Below, piece after piece: positions 21,886 to 31,857 of a stretch of 64,000 nt of DNA. Source of the DNA: Perkinsus olseni (taxonomy: Eukaryota > Perkinsozoa > Perkinsida); the NCBI GenBank assembly GCA_013115125.1, contig JABANN010000049.1, positions 35,096-99,095 on the forward strand. Reading direction: 5' to 3'. Made by a program: the position numbers and the translations under genes. The notes below the pieces were generated by a model, which saw only the letters and a program-made list of their open reading frames with translations, was not told the origin of the DNA and did no database searches. The number at the start of each line of letters is the position of its first letter. The stretch's first letter is position 1.

Positions 21886-23757
21886 TTAACGAAAACATAG
21901 CGTAATGATATCGTGAATCAATTCATCCACCCAGAATAGCGAAGTCACTACATCCCTTTGCTGGAACTCCTTCATAGCTCGGCAGAACTCGTAGGCCTCC
22001 GCTGGGCCCTCCGAGCACAGTCTGCCAGTTTTACCATCACAAATACTCTCCAAAGGTCCACCACTACCGGGCGCTATAACGGGAGTGCCTGAGGTATCTT
22101 AAGGTTGAGCATGGAAGATTCAAGACAGGTCTGCCCGGTGATTACCTAACGCCATGCTTTCACATGGCACGATGCCGAAGTGCTCTCTACTAGGAGTGTA
22201 CAGCGTAGCTAAGGCATTCCGCAGGAGCCACAGCCTCACACCATCCGAGACCGACCGGAGGAAGATGACCTCCTGATCGACCCCCTGGGCCATCTCCTAA
22301 GGATAAGGCATCACACTGAGTAGCAGCACGATGGCTGTTTACCTTGAGCTCGTTATAGTGTTCCACGTTTTCTCGAACTCGAGAGTCGTAACCACCAGCA
22401 ATCACTAGATATGGAAGTGTCTTCACCCCGTCCGCTTCAGAGGACTCCAGAAAAAGCTTGTAAGCCGCTATAGCAAGGCCGATATTCTTCTTGCGCTCAT
22501 ATCTGGTCAATTGCTCCATACCAAACTTCCCCCAACTCACAGTTATGACTACCTGTTCAGAGACACATAAAAGCCGTTCTTGACAAGACCTGCCGCAACG
22601 CTCGGGTCCAACTCATCCTTCGGGGGAGTGCGCGGTCCCTCCCTCAGGAAGGCGTCCGTGGCCGTGAGGTCCACCGGGGGGTATATCACCTGACATCAGA
22701 ATACACCACCACTGTAACCCGCACCCTTCACTACCCGAAGCTCCGTGTCCTTCAGTGACGGGAATGTCTCTCTCGTCGTGCGCTGGGTGAACTCGCTATT
22801 AACAGCTATGCAGTCGGCCATACCCGTGGTGACCTCTTCCAGGCGATCCACGGGGTATCTACAGAGGATCCCATCACAGACCCGAGGTCGACATCCTGAC
22901 GACTGATGGAATACAAAGATTCTGTTCCAGGCGTCTCAAGAATCCTTCGCAGTGCGGGCAAGGAGACGGTCCCTTCACAATACAGTGCATCTAGTACTCG
23001 TGCGGTGCGAGTTGATTGCGAAAAAGTTGGTATGATAAGTATATTGCCGCGTTGATGACCTCTCAGTGAGGACTACCTGTATAATCGCTTTAGTGCTAGC
23101 GTTCGATCAGCGCATAACAACTGGTCGGGGAAATGACAGTAAAATATAACCCGAGGGGCTATGAGGCGGAGTAGAGGATTTATGAAGGAAACCTGAGAGG
23201 CGAGCCAACGCTGATAGCAGCACGACTGTCGGCGGCGCACACCACCTGGTCATTCACTGCCACGTCGAACCTCGCTCCGGTGACAAAGGTATAGAGACAG
23301 AGGTAGACCATGCGGATAATGGCGCATACGACTGTGAAGCGGCCAAAGATGGTGCCTAATGCAACCTGTTTTGTATCTTCCGCGGGTAGGCTCAAGATAC
23401 TTACGAGGCAGCCAGTCTCCGGCTACGGTCACTTTGAGTGTCCCATCCCTAGTCGATTGAAAGCAGTGCTGTAGGTCTTGATGTGACGTATAAAACTCAA
23501 CCTCATGGCCCAACCTGAAGAGCCCTTCTTCCCCTTCCCGCTGTCCGCTGCTCTCTATTACCGTTGTAACCCTTCCGCTGCAGACACTACAAGATTCTCA
23601 GCGCCGCCAATGCCCAGGTCAAGGTGGAAAAATACCTGCCGGCGAAAGCCTCCCCTGAAGCGCGTTATCAGGCAGACACACGACGACGAGTAGAAGGGTC
23701 CTATGGACGGCACAGACCCAACGGCGCACAAACGACAGGGGGCGTTTCGAAGTCATT
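21886..23757 (-). CDS. ALG2: ALG2-like alpha-1,3/1,6-mannosyltransferase
   Basis: ALG2 adds the second and third mannoses to the dolichol-linked oligosaccharide on the cytosolic ER face, for N-glycosylation. An exon contains [19 protein letters not shown], the GT4 N-terminal glycine-rich loop, then [13 protein letters not shown] and [11 protein letters not shown]. Further on are [44 protein letters not shown] and [19 protein letters not shown], all matching ALG2 in order. The stop is TAA at 21888-21886. The start is uncertain: ATG 23757 would add a short hydrophobic segment before the first conserved exon. Several middle exons (22600-23150) were not assembled. It is divergent from fibrillarin. 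Confidence 0.85.
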
Positions 23758-24207
23758 AAGGAATATCTTTTCTCTGGGTCTCGAAATTTCGGTCGCTTTC
23801 CGTGCACAGTACCGTCTCGTCGACGTCAGTGGCATGGCGTTATGTCGGTAGCGGAGGTGCCTTATATCCCGGCCTACCACTCGTAAAGATTTCTCCTCCT
23901 TCTCAGGCATCAGTACCATCACCAAAATTAATCGATCACCAGGGCGTGCGCTTTTCACACACGTGATCTATAGAGCCTCCCATGCGCTGTGAACGCGTAT
24001 GTCACTACTACTTGACATGTGTGTAGTTGAGTTGGGAACAGTGATGGTGGTTTGACGTAAACTGAGTCCTTTGATGGACGATGATGTATCCCCTCGCTAA
24101 GGCTAGGATAATCCGATTGCGATTGTTGACTCGACTAGCCGGTTACGATAATAACAACAGCACCGCCATTACTGTCATTCCCAGCAGTGACTTTGATTCC
24201 CACAATC
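23758..24207. promoter_or_regulatory. divergent intergenic region between ALG2 and fibrillarin
   Basis: This is the only stretch that can hold the promoters of ALG2 (minus) and fibrillarin (plus). I see no TATA-like box or repeated motif strong enough to name. Confidence 0.35.
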
Positions 24208-25190
24208 ATGAAAGGTGGCAGCTTTGGTAAGGGCAAAGGAAAGGGCAAGGGCTCTGGCAAAGGCAAGGGCAAGGGTATGAGCGGCAAGGGCAAGGGAAAG
24301 GGCAAGGGAGGCAAAGGAAAGGGAGGCAAGGGCAAGGGAGGCCATAAGGGAGCCGCCAAGGTCATCGTTGAGCCCCATCGCTTCGAGGGATGCTTCGTCT
24401 CTCGAGGCAAGGATGAGGCTCTCCTTACCCGTAACATGGTCCCCGGTGAGAGCGTCTACGGTGAGAAGCGCATCACGGTCGAGAAGCCTGTCGAGGGTCA
24501 GGACCAGCCCGAGAAGATCGAGTATCGTGTATGGAACCCCTTCCGTTCCAAGCTCGGTGCCACTATCGTTGGTGGTGTTGCCAACATGCCCATCAAGCCC
24601 GGCAGCAAGGTCCTCTACTTGGGCGCCGCCTCCGGTACTACCGTGTCACACGTCAGCGACATGGTTGGCCCTACTGGCTGCGTCTACGGTGTCGAGTTCG
24701 CCCATCGCCCCGGTCGTGATTTAACCAACATGGCCAAGAAGCGCCCCAACATCGTAAGCTATTCCCTCTTCCCCTAACGTGCATGTTATTGCCCTCTTCA
24801 GGTTCCCATCATTGAGGATGCTCGTCAGCCTCTCCGTTACAGAATGCTGGTGCCCATGGTGGACGTCATCTTCGCTGATGTCGCCCAGCCCGACCAAGCT
24901 CGTATCGTTGCTGTGAACGCTCAGAACTTCCTTAAGAACAACGGCTGGTACATCATCTCCATCAAGGCCAACTGTGTTGACTCCACTGCCGCTCCCGAGG
25001 CCGTCTTCGCCAGTGAGATCGAGAAGCTTAAGAAAGATAAACTCAGGTAAAAAGATACTCCCTCAACTCAGGCCTTGTCTCACATGTCACTTTCAGACCG
25101 AAGGAGCAGCTCACCTTGGAGCCCTACCACAGAGATCATGCTGTGGTCATTGGTCAGTACCGACCGATGAAGCACAAGAAGGCCGAGTAA
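24208..25190 (+). CDS. FBL: fibrillarin, snoRNP 2'-O-methyltransferase
   Basis: Fibrillarin is the catalytic subunit of box C/D snoRNPs in the nucleolus and uses SAM for guide-directed rRNA 2'-O-methylation. Exons 24208-24753, 24802-25046 and 25097-25190 give 294 aa. The start at 24208 ([11 protein letters not shown]) was chosen over the in-frame GTG upstream. Residues 1-50 are a Gly-Lys repeat (GKGKG units) where most eukaryotes have Gly-Arg. The methyltransferase domain shows [15 protein letters not shown] (SAM loop), [54 protein letters not shown] and the C-terminal [14 protein letters not shown]. The catalytic Lys-Asp-Lys-His set is compatible. Both introns are 48-50 nt. Confidence 0.96.
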
Positions 25191-25570
25191 GATGAGTATG
25201 ATGCAGCATTCTTCCCGAGTCTACTACCAACAAGTCACTATCTGCAGCCAGAAGGCGTTGGCTTCACAAGAGTCTTCGCTGGCTAACGTTTCTTCTACCA
25301 TTACACTGCTATTGTTGTGTCACCAGTGTAACTGGGAAGGAGCTGTCTTCAGTAGTAGCACATTCGCTTTGGTATGAGGGCGAATTCTCTGTTCGCTTGG
25401 CTGGTTAAGGCTGTTAATTAAGTACTTCACCTGTCATCCGTGTAATCTACCATCCCAAGCGTGTAGAGCTCCGTCCCCTCTTCGAGAAACTAAGCTCATC
25501 CTGAAGATATCAAAGGAACTGTTGACTTCACAACACGACCCCAATACACTTAGAGTACAGAAACTGGAGA
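25191..25570. other. convergent intergenic region
   Basis: This is the 3' region between fibrillarin (plus) and the minus-strand gene ending at 25571. Nothing recognisable beyond simple pyrimidine-rich DNA. Confidence 0.4.
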
Positions 25571-27128
25571 TTAAGATTCCTTCACATCAGGCATAACACT
25601 ATCATTATCAATTCCCTTATTCACTAAACTGTTGGTATTTATGAGTTCCCTCAGTCTCCCGACAGTGTCGGCGACCAGCTCTAGTCGACTCATCTCGACA
25701 CCCTTCAACTGCTCATCATCAGCCTTCTGCTGCTTCTCTATCGTCAACTCGGCATCGATTTGATTGGCGACATTCTCAACAAGAGAGGTGACAACACCAT
25801 TGAGCCACTCGGAAGACTTCATGTGGCGAGCTGTGGCGTTGTGTTGGGGATCGGCAAGCCACACCAGCCGGCACCAGTTGATCGCACCAATGATAGTATC
25901 AGTGCCGTCCACTACCTACTATGATGACAGTCAACTCACTTCCTCCGTGTGCTGGCCTACCTTGAAGTCACCAGTAAGGGCGGCCTGTGTAGCCTGGGTA
26001 AATCTATCGACCAGACTGACTCGTACTACACCAGGCTGCTGTAGGACCTGCTACCAAGCATGCCTGGCCAGGCCACAGTCAGCGGCTCCTCACCTCCGCC
26101 CACCAGTCGTCCTTATACAGCTTCAGTACTATTCCCACTACCTCATCCACTCCACTCGACTTCTCTATTTGGTAGTAGGCCTGCCATAAACCAGCATACA
26201 CGAGCCACCCCAGCCCGTCGAGTTACGTCAAATCTCTCCTCTGTAGGTAAGGCGCGGAGGTCCTTCTCAGTGATGCTGTACACCTGCTGGCGCTCCTTCA
26301 GTGTCATCTACGGACGAGGTCTCTATTCCCGTCTCCTCTTGGCTGCGTCACTACTACCATGATCTCGTCACTGGTGACCGCTATTTCCAGTACATGGCGG
26401 AAGAGCTTGCCAGGGTTCCATCGCTGCTGCCTACCCTCTCGGTAGGTCTGGTATGGGAGGTGCTCCTGCAACTCTCTTCCGTATAGCCGTCTGATCAGGG
26501 ACACATGAGACCGGACAGCTCGACCTGCTACTCACAGGCCGCTCCGGATAGCTAAAACATCATTGCTCTCGAAGAGTAGCTGTATGGTACCTATAAAATA
26601 GGTTGTGGTCGTGGTGGTAGCATAAATTGTATTACATGCATAGATGTGCGTGTAGACTGCATGAGACCAGACCAAAGGCATCCAAGCCGTGCGAGTGCCC
26701 CTCGGCCGTTCTACATAGGCCAAAACAAGCCATCCCAACCTAGACTGGGCCATGTCCAGGGCACTGACACCATCACTACTCTGCATCAACCTGGGAGGAG
26801 ATCTGCCATCAGTGGTCCAAGCAAGGCGGCTCACCCGGTCTCTTCGTGTGGCACTAGATTGAGGACTCTGCTGCAAGTGTACTGCAGTATGCCAGGGGAC
26901 TGATACACCGCCGAGTTCACTGAGAGTGATGGCCTTAGGTGATGCTGCCGCTACCGCGCTACCGTCAACTAAGAGCTTCCCAACCAGGCCTCGTTGGAGC
27001 TCATACTCATCGGGAGTGTCGCCCAGTAGTGGGAGATGGAGCCTTGACTTGGACACTCTACGGCATAGCTCCTCGGATACTAGGCATGCTAGTGACGTTA
27101 AAACCTGAGTAATAGCAGTAGAAGTCAT
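25571..27128 (-). CDS. uncharacterised spliced gene, helix-rich
   Basis: The last exon, ending at 25571, is a clear coding block of about 110 residues, helix-rich and acidic (VTSLVENVANQIDAELTIEK, SRLELVADTVGRLRELI). A first exon candidate begins at ATG 27128 (LTSLACLVSEELCRRVSK, EYELQRGLVGKLL). Between them at 26200-26500 lie further coding-like pieces (TEKDLRALPTEERFDVTRR, RHVLEIAVTSDEI) joined by unresolved introns. Nothing matches a family I know. It could be the 3' half of the helical-repeat gene at 27260-28347, since both are minus strand, helix-rich and only 131 nt apart. Confidence is in coding potential, not in borders. Confidence 0.45.
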
Positions 27129-27259
27129 GGCACCATTCGTACCGTATCAAGAAGTTTTACAATGCACTTGCCTGCTATCCGCAATCACTACGATTTACAT
27201 ATACGCATGAATCATACTTCCTCACAGTAAATGTACTGTACGACAGAAAATGATGATTG

Positions 27260-28347
27260 CTACACGATTAGGACCCCGCGCTGTACTAAATCTGCCTGTC
27301 CTACGAACCAGAGGCCAGAGGAAATATCAATACTCTTCCATGACGGGACTCCCGTCACTACCTCTAGTCGACAAGAAGATTCCTTAGGATCCTCCTGCAT
27401 AGCAGCACCGACTTTAGAATCATAACCATAAGTGGTGATGAGTTCCAGACAGGCACCAGTCAGTTCTTCTAGCAGCTCAGCATCGTTATCAGCCGTGGGG
27501 CTGCCATCCTTTGATTCGACGAAAAACTTACGCTGTATTAGCGCTACTATACCAACTAGGTATCTAAGTTTGAAGCATGCAAACAACGAGGATATCTCCC
27601 TATCTCGCGAGCAGGTTGAGACACGCGAGGGCACGAGCCCCAGCAGGGCTGTGGTAGACTGCCCCTCCCTCCACCCAGGCCCCCTACTACCGTGCCCTAT
27701 CACTCTTCATCCTGCCAGCTTGGACCCGTACCATCAGCCGTGATAGACCTCGTAGAAGGCCAGCTGCTGCTATGAAGGTAGTAGTATTGGCGACCTCAGT
27801 CTAACAGACGGTAAAATGCATCCCACCACCACCCGCCGCTGCTGCTGTTATTACCGCTCTATCCGGTAGAAGGGACAAGGCCTCCATAAGGAAGGTGTAG
27901 CACTCACGAGGACGAGATACGACAGCTATCTCGCATCTGAGGGGAAAGAAGGCTATAAATACATCAGTCAGTGATAGTCATTGAATGATCGAGAGCGCTG
28001 ATAGCTCGGAGGAGTTCACCGTTTCGGTTGCCCACATGGTATCTTTGAGTATCTTTCTTCCTTCTCGAGTCTTCTCAAGAAGGTTACCTTTGGCCAAGTC
28101 GATAAGGGAGCTAAGAAGGCCAGGGGCGACTTGACGGAGGGTTGTGTTCGTGCGAAGCTCCGACTGAGGATGTCCATATGGCGAAGTAGTCGATGTGTGG
28201 CACTACATTTATTCGTTCTAAGAATGCTATTGCGCTGTCAGTGGTGGTGAAGGCTTTCATTTCCTGTATGAGCCTCTCTTCGAGGGCCGATGCCTCATCA
28301 CTCAGAGGGACTGATCTCTCTGGAGGGAACTCGGCTACTGTGGACAT
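27260..28347 (-). CDS. alpha-helical (HEAT/armadillo-like) protein, 5' part
   Basis: The first exon starts at ATG 28347 (MSTVAEFPPERSVPLSDEAS) and ends at IAFLERIN. A 44-nt intron leads in frame to SELRTNTTLRQVAPGLLSSL, then IDLAKGNLLEKTREGRKI. Later exons read AVVSRPRECYTFLMEALSLL, EVANTTTFIAAAGLLRGLSR and LRYLVGIVALIQRKFF, a pattern of paired amphipathic helices. The last exon has ELLEELTGACLELITTYGY. The style resembles scaffold or chaperone HEAT proteins (proteasome chaperone S5b was considered), but no diagnostic motif was found. It may continue into the gene below 27128. Confidence 0.45.
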
Positions 28348-28605
28348 GAAAATCAAACCTTAACAACTACCATCACCATTACCACTTCTTACACTACTCC
28401 TAGCCCTAACATCAGTACCACTGGGAACACTGTTGAAAGCGGGTCATAGCGTTGAAGCAATCTGATGATACCGCTGTTCATGGTGGCCATGAGGGCTCTA
28501 CGGTACGACCGTCTACCCAATGCCTGCTCCACTGGTCATTCAACACGACAATGAGTAGCCTAACATCTCCAACATCACCACACGATCACTACAACCCTCA
28601 TGCAT

Positions 28606-29332
28606 CTACTCTTTCGTCGACCCCTCGCCCGCGCGGCGATGAGCTTCCGAATCTGCTGGTCGACGAATGAACTGGCGGATCCAAGGCACAGTGGCATCAT
28701 TCCTGTACGGCTGTCCAGGATGGGTCTCAATGTAGTCAGCAACCTCTGCACATTTGTTGCGGTCGACGCCTTTAGTATTGAGTATCTCCATAAGCGGTTC
28801 GTACAAAGACGCAACGGGATGCTGGGAGACGGTCTCTCCGTGAAGCTGAAACGCGTGTGAAGCTCCATGTCCTAGGTCATCATCTCCGTTACCTCCAGAA
28901 GCCCAACGAACGCCGATGACTCTGTCATAGCTGAAAGAGAGCGGTGATGGAGTGCTCCGTACGAGGAGGAGACTTCAACTACTTCCAGTATGAAGCTGTA
29001 TGAGTTATATTGTCTACAACCGTCTGCGCTTCGATGAGGCGGTCCTGGGGTCTACTGGAGGTAACGACGCGGATATCCAAGGTCGGATAGCGAATGATAC
29101 AAATCTTGCTCATGGAGGTGCTGTCGCGGGCATCCTCCTCTACGGAGATGGTTCGACTGAAGGGTCTGGCCTATAAAATGGTGGGGTATCATCCACATTG
29201 GATCATGCGGCTACTCAGGCCTACCTTATAGGTAGCCCGCAGAGCTAAGACGCAGCGGAAGTGTAACATCATCATCATCATCATCATCACCAACAACGAC
29301 CTCACGACGGAGGGAGCCAGGATGGTTGCCAT
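28606..29332 (-). CDS. secreted protein of unknown family, paralog 1 (polymethionine signal peptide)
   Basis: Exons 29332-29225, 29170-28983 and 28930-28606 give 206 aa. The N-terminus MATILAPSVVRSLLV runs into seven consecutive Met and then LHFRCVLAL, a hydrophobic signal peptide whose core is a (ATG)7 microsatellite. The mature part shares an ordered set of blocks with the gene at 30236-30941: TISVEED, IIRYPTLDIRV, then the C-terminal LYEPLMEIL, CAEVADYIETHPGQPY, PWIRQF and HRRAG. All three introns-exon borders are in the same places in both genes. The C-terminal block looks like a compact helical domain. I recognise no known family. Secretion is inferred from the signal peptide only. Confidence 0.75.
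29267..29287. repeat. (CAT)7 microsatellite inside a coding exon
   Basis: Seven CAT triplets on the plus strand read as seven Met codons on the minus strand, within the signal peptide of the gene at 28606-29332. Length is likely variable between alleles. Confidence 0.9.
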
Positions 29333-30235
29333 AATGGAAACAAGTCCTGCCGCATAGAACAGTTGAGAAACAACATGCGTCAGCGAGCATGAAGATTATG
29401 GGGTCACTTGGCCCTTTAACTGGGACGATGGAACCGACCCTGCGGATCATCAAAGGGATAATATCCCGAGTATGGAAAGAGAACCACCAACATCGGCTCC
29501 GGCCACGCTCTACGATGGGAGGAGGCGGGCGATGATGATGATGTGATGAGAACTGATGCCTACACCGCACTCCCACATGGACCCGCGCTCAGTGGCCCTA
29601 GGGCGGAATTCCACGCAAGTGGGAGACACCCGAAGCAGCTAGTCCACGATCTTGTAGACTTACCAAGTCTCGGCGACAGAGACGGTGTGACGGCGTCGTT
29701 GGTGTGCGAGCCCCCGGGCCTCCTCATGCGAGGCTGTTGACGACCCGCTCCCTCGTTATCATCCTCTTGTAACGAGCCGAGATGCCATACATAGGCTCTC
29801 GGTTGTGGGACTAGGGAAGTATTTATTCATACCAACAGAGGGCCTGGGAATCGAACCCGCGATCTACATACTTCCGTCACTCCCAGACGAATAAATAGGA
29901 CCATGCGTCATCCTTTAGCCCCAGAAGGATGACACATAGACATTTTCCAGTGGATGACACTAGAGGATGACACAGAGCAACCTTCCTCTTCCCCCATGAA
30001 GCGTCTGGCTGGGGGAAGTAGCCAGTGCCTCCACCATCAACCCGATCCAACAAGATTGATAGGAGAAGTACGTAGCAGCCTTGACCTTAGCCCTCTCAGA
30101 ATCATAAACTAAGACTCCGCCATTGTTAGGTGAATAGCGGGACAATAGACCCGCGTTGCCAGCTCACGGCGGTCTAAGGCACTTCTAGCGCAACAAGGCA
30201 TTCGTCCAACATGAACATCCAACCAAGAGTTGCCA
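29333..30235. other. intergenic, between the two secreted paralogs
   Basis: It has short ORFs without motifs (for example 29543-29740 plus, 29960-30145 minus). It contains a tRNA-like repeat around 29840-29885 and several GGATGACAC / GATGACAC words at 29907-29975, looking like short direct repeats. No complete gene is supported. Confidence 0.4.
29840..29885 (-). repeat. tRNA-like repeat with B box, copy 1
   Basis: On the minus strand the sequence has a box B (GGTTCGATTCC, 29847-29857) preceded by GTAGATCGCG. Its ends GTCTGGG and CCCAGGC can pair. It resembles the 3' half of a tRNA, without a complete cloverleaf or anticodon arm. The copy at 41535-41580 shares the pattern GAGYGA..AGT..TCGC.GGTTCGAT. 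Confidence 0.5.
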
Positions 30236-30941
30236 TTATCTTTTCAAGAACATCTTACCAGCTCTCCGATGAACTTCTGACTCCGCAGGGTTGAGCAAGA
30301 ATTGTCGAATCCACGGGGTTACTCCATCATCCTTGTACGGTTCACCAGGATGGTCCTCGATAAAGTCAGCAACCTCAGCACACGTGGCGCCATTCACGCC
30401 TCTAGCGTCGAGTATTCGCATTATCGGCTGGTACAGGCGACCGATGGGATGTTCTGGGACAATGCTTTCGGGCAACAGAAAGGCCTGTCCAAGGCCTGTG
30501 GGGAACCAGCCATGTTCGTTATGCTCGTGGCTCCAACGAGTAGTGTCGATGACCCTGTAGTCACTGAAAGTGGCGTTCGATGGTCGAGCAGGATATGAGC
30601 ACTGAGAGGTCTTACGAGTACGAGAGTGTATAGCTTATGCCCTCCACAAGCGTCTCCGCTTCGATGTACCGAGAGTCTCGGTCAGGAGAGCGGATGACAC
30701 GAATGCCCAAGGCTGGATACCGAACAACGCAGGTCGTGGAGTTTCTTTTCTCATCCCTCTCGACAGAGATAATCCGCCTCAGCGATCTGACCTAGGACAG
30801 GAGGAGAAAAGTTTCACATGTGGCTGAGCGTGTGGGCTTAGTGAGGCCCACCTCCGACCGCACAGCACGAAGACACACAGCTGAGGTTAGCAACGGCAGC
30901 AGGCATGACATCAAGATGGAGCGAGTTAAGGCGGTAGCCAT
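30236..30941 (-). CDS. secreted protein of unknown family, paralog 2
   Basis: Exons 30941-30852, 30791-30616 and 30563-30236 give 197 aa. The signal peptide is MATALTRSILMSCLLPLLTS. The mature protein has IISVERDEK, VVRYPALGIRVIRS, RYIEAETLVEGI, then RWSHEHNEHGWFPTG and a C-terminal block LYQPIMRILDARGV, CAEVADFIEDHPGEPYKDD, TPWIRQFLLNPAESE. It matches paralog 1 (28606-29332) along its length with conserved intron positions and phases, so the pair arose by tandem duplication and then diverged. Family unknown. Introns are 60 and 52 nt. Confidence 0.78.
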
Positions 30942-31857
30942 TATCAAAGGAAAAGCTGGTCTGCAGCCGAGGGGAGGAGATCTGTGAGAAGGACAGGATG
31001 GTCAACGCCGAGGCTGTGACTTCTATCGTATCGACTATAGGCCGTCCGTACCACGTCCTCCCTCGGAACCCATACTACGCTACGGGAGTACTCGAGGCTT
31101 CGCGTCTAACCGAGACCTAATGATAGACCCGGACAGCAGTTGGACTGTCCTCTCGTGCGCAATGCTATCGTGCTGAGGTGCACAGGCACGGGTCTACCGC
31201 GTACCCTACATAACGAGACCTTGAGAGCCTCACCATGGTGAGCAGCGCACTAGGATGTCTGAGCGGATGGACAACAAGGGGAACAATCTTTTGACCATCC
31301 GGACCTGCCCCAAATACAACCTTCCCGTTCGATAAACACTAAGGCCCTGCGCGTTCTTGGAAGTGACAACCGCGACGAGCTACAACAAACTAAGGCAATC
31401 AACTAAGGGGCCATCATGAAGAGCGGCAAGCCTACCATCTATTGGACCATCACCTATCTTTCGTGGGCCTCGAAGAACTTGAAAGCGATGCCTCTCCACC
31501 TGACTCAAGATCTTAATCGATTAGTCGGGCGCGCGCGACAGAACTTTCGTTGGAAAAGCGACTTAGCGTGGGCCGGTTTGACGGGTGCGTCCTGTGAAGT
31601 TGCTATTTTTGTTGTAACCTTTTATCTCGACCGTACCATTAATAAACTCTGCACGGAATTCGGTAAATTTTTGGGGTTACCATTTGGCCGTTACCTCCAC
31701 CATCGTCGTTGCCATGTAGCCCTCCTGGACCAGCAATGGCGATTGGACGGGGGCATCTGTCTTGGGAGGAGGGAGGTAAATAGATCTCGACTAGTGTGTG
31801 GCGAAGTGGTCCTTTTGGAAGGCCTTTAACGGCGTACGCAAGTTCATTATAACGAAT
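30942..31857. other. divergent intergenic region upstream of AspRS
   Basis: It lies between the minus-strand secreted paralog 2 and AspRS. One 137-codon plus ORF (31416-31829) lacks motifs and ends 28 nt before the AspRS ATG, so I treat it as chance. Promoters of both neighbours should be here. Confidence 0.4.

Noticed and set aside
31130-31230. Resemblance to the LSU rRNA sarcin-ricin loop (GCACGAGAGGAC on the minus strand)
   Set aside because: Only about 12 nt agree, and the flanks do not match LSU, SSU or 5S sequences I know.
31416-31829. 137-codon plus ORF just upstream of AspRS
   Set aside because: No motif, no splice partner, and its end abuts the AspRS 5' region. Most likely chance.
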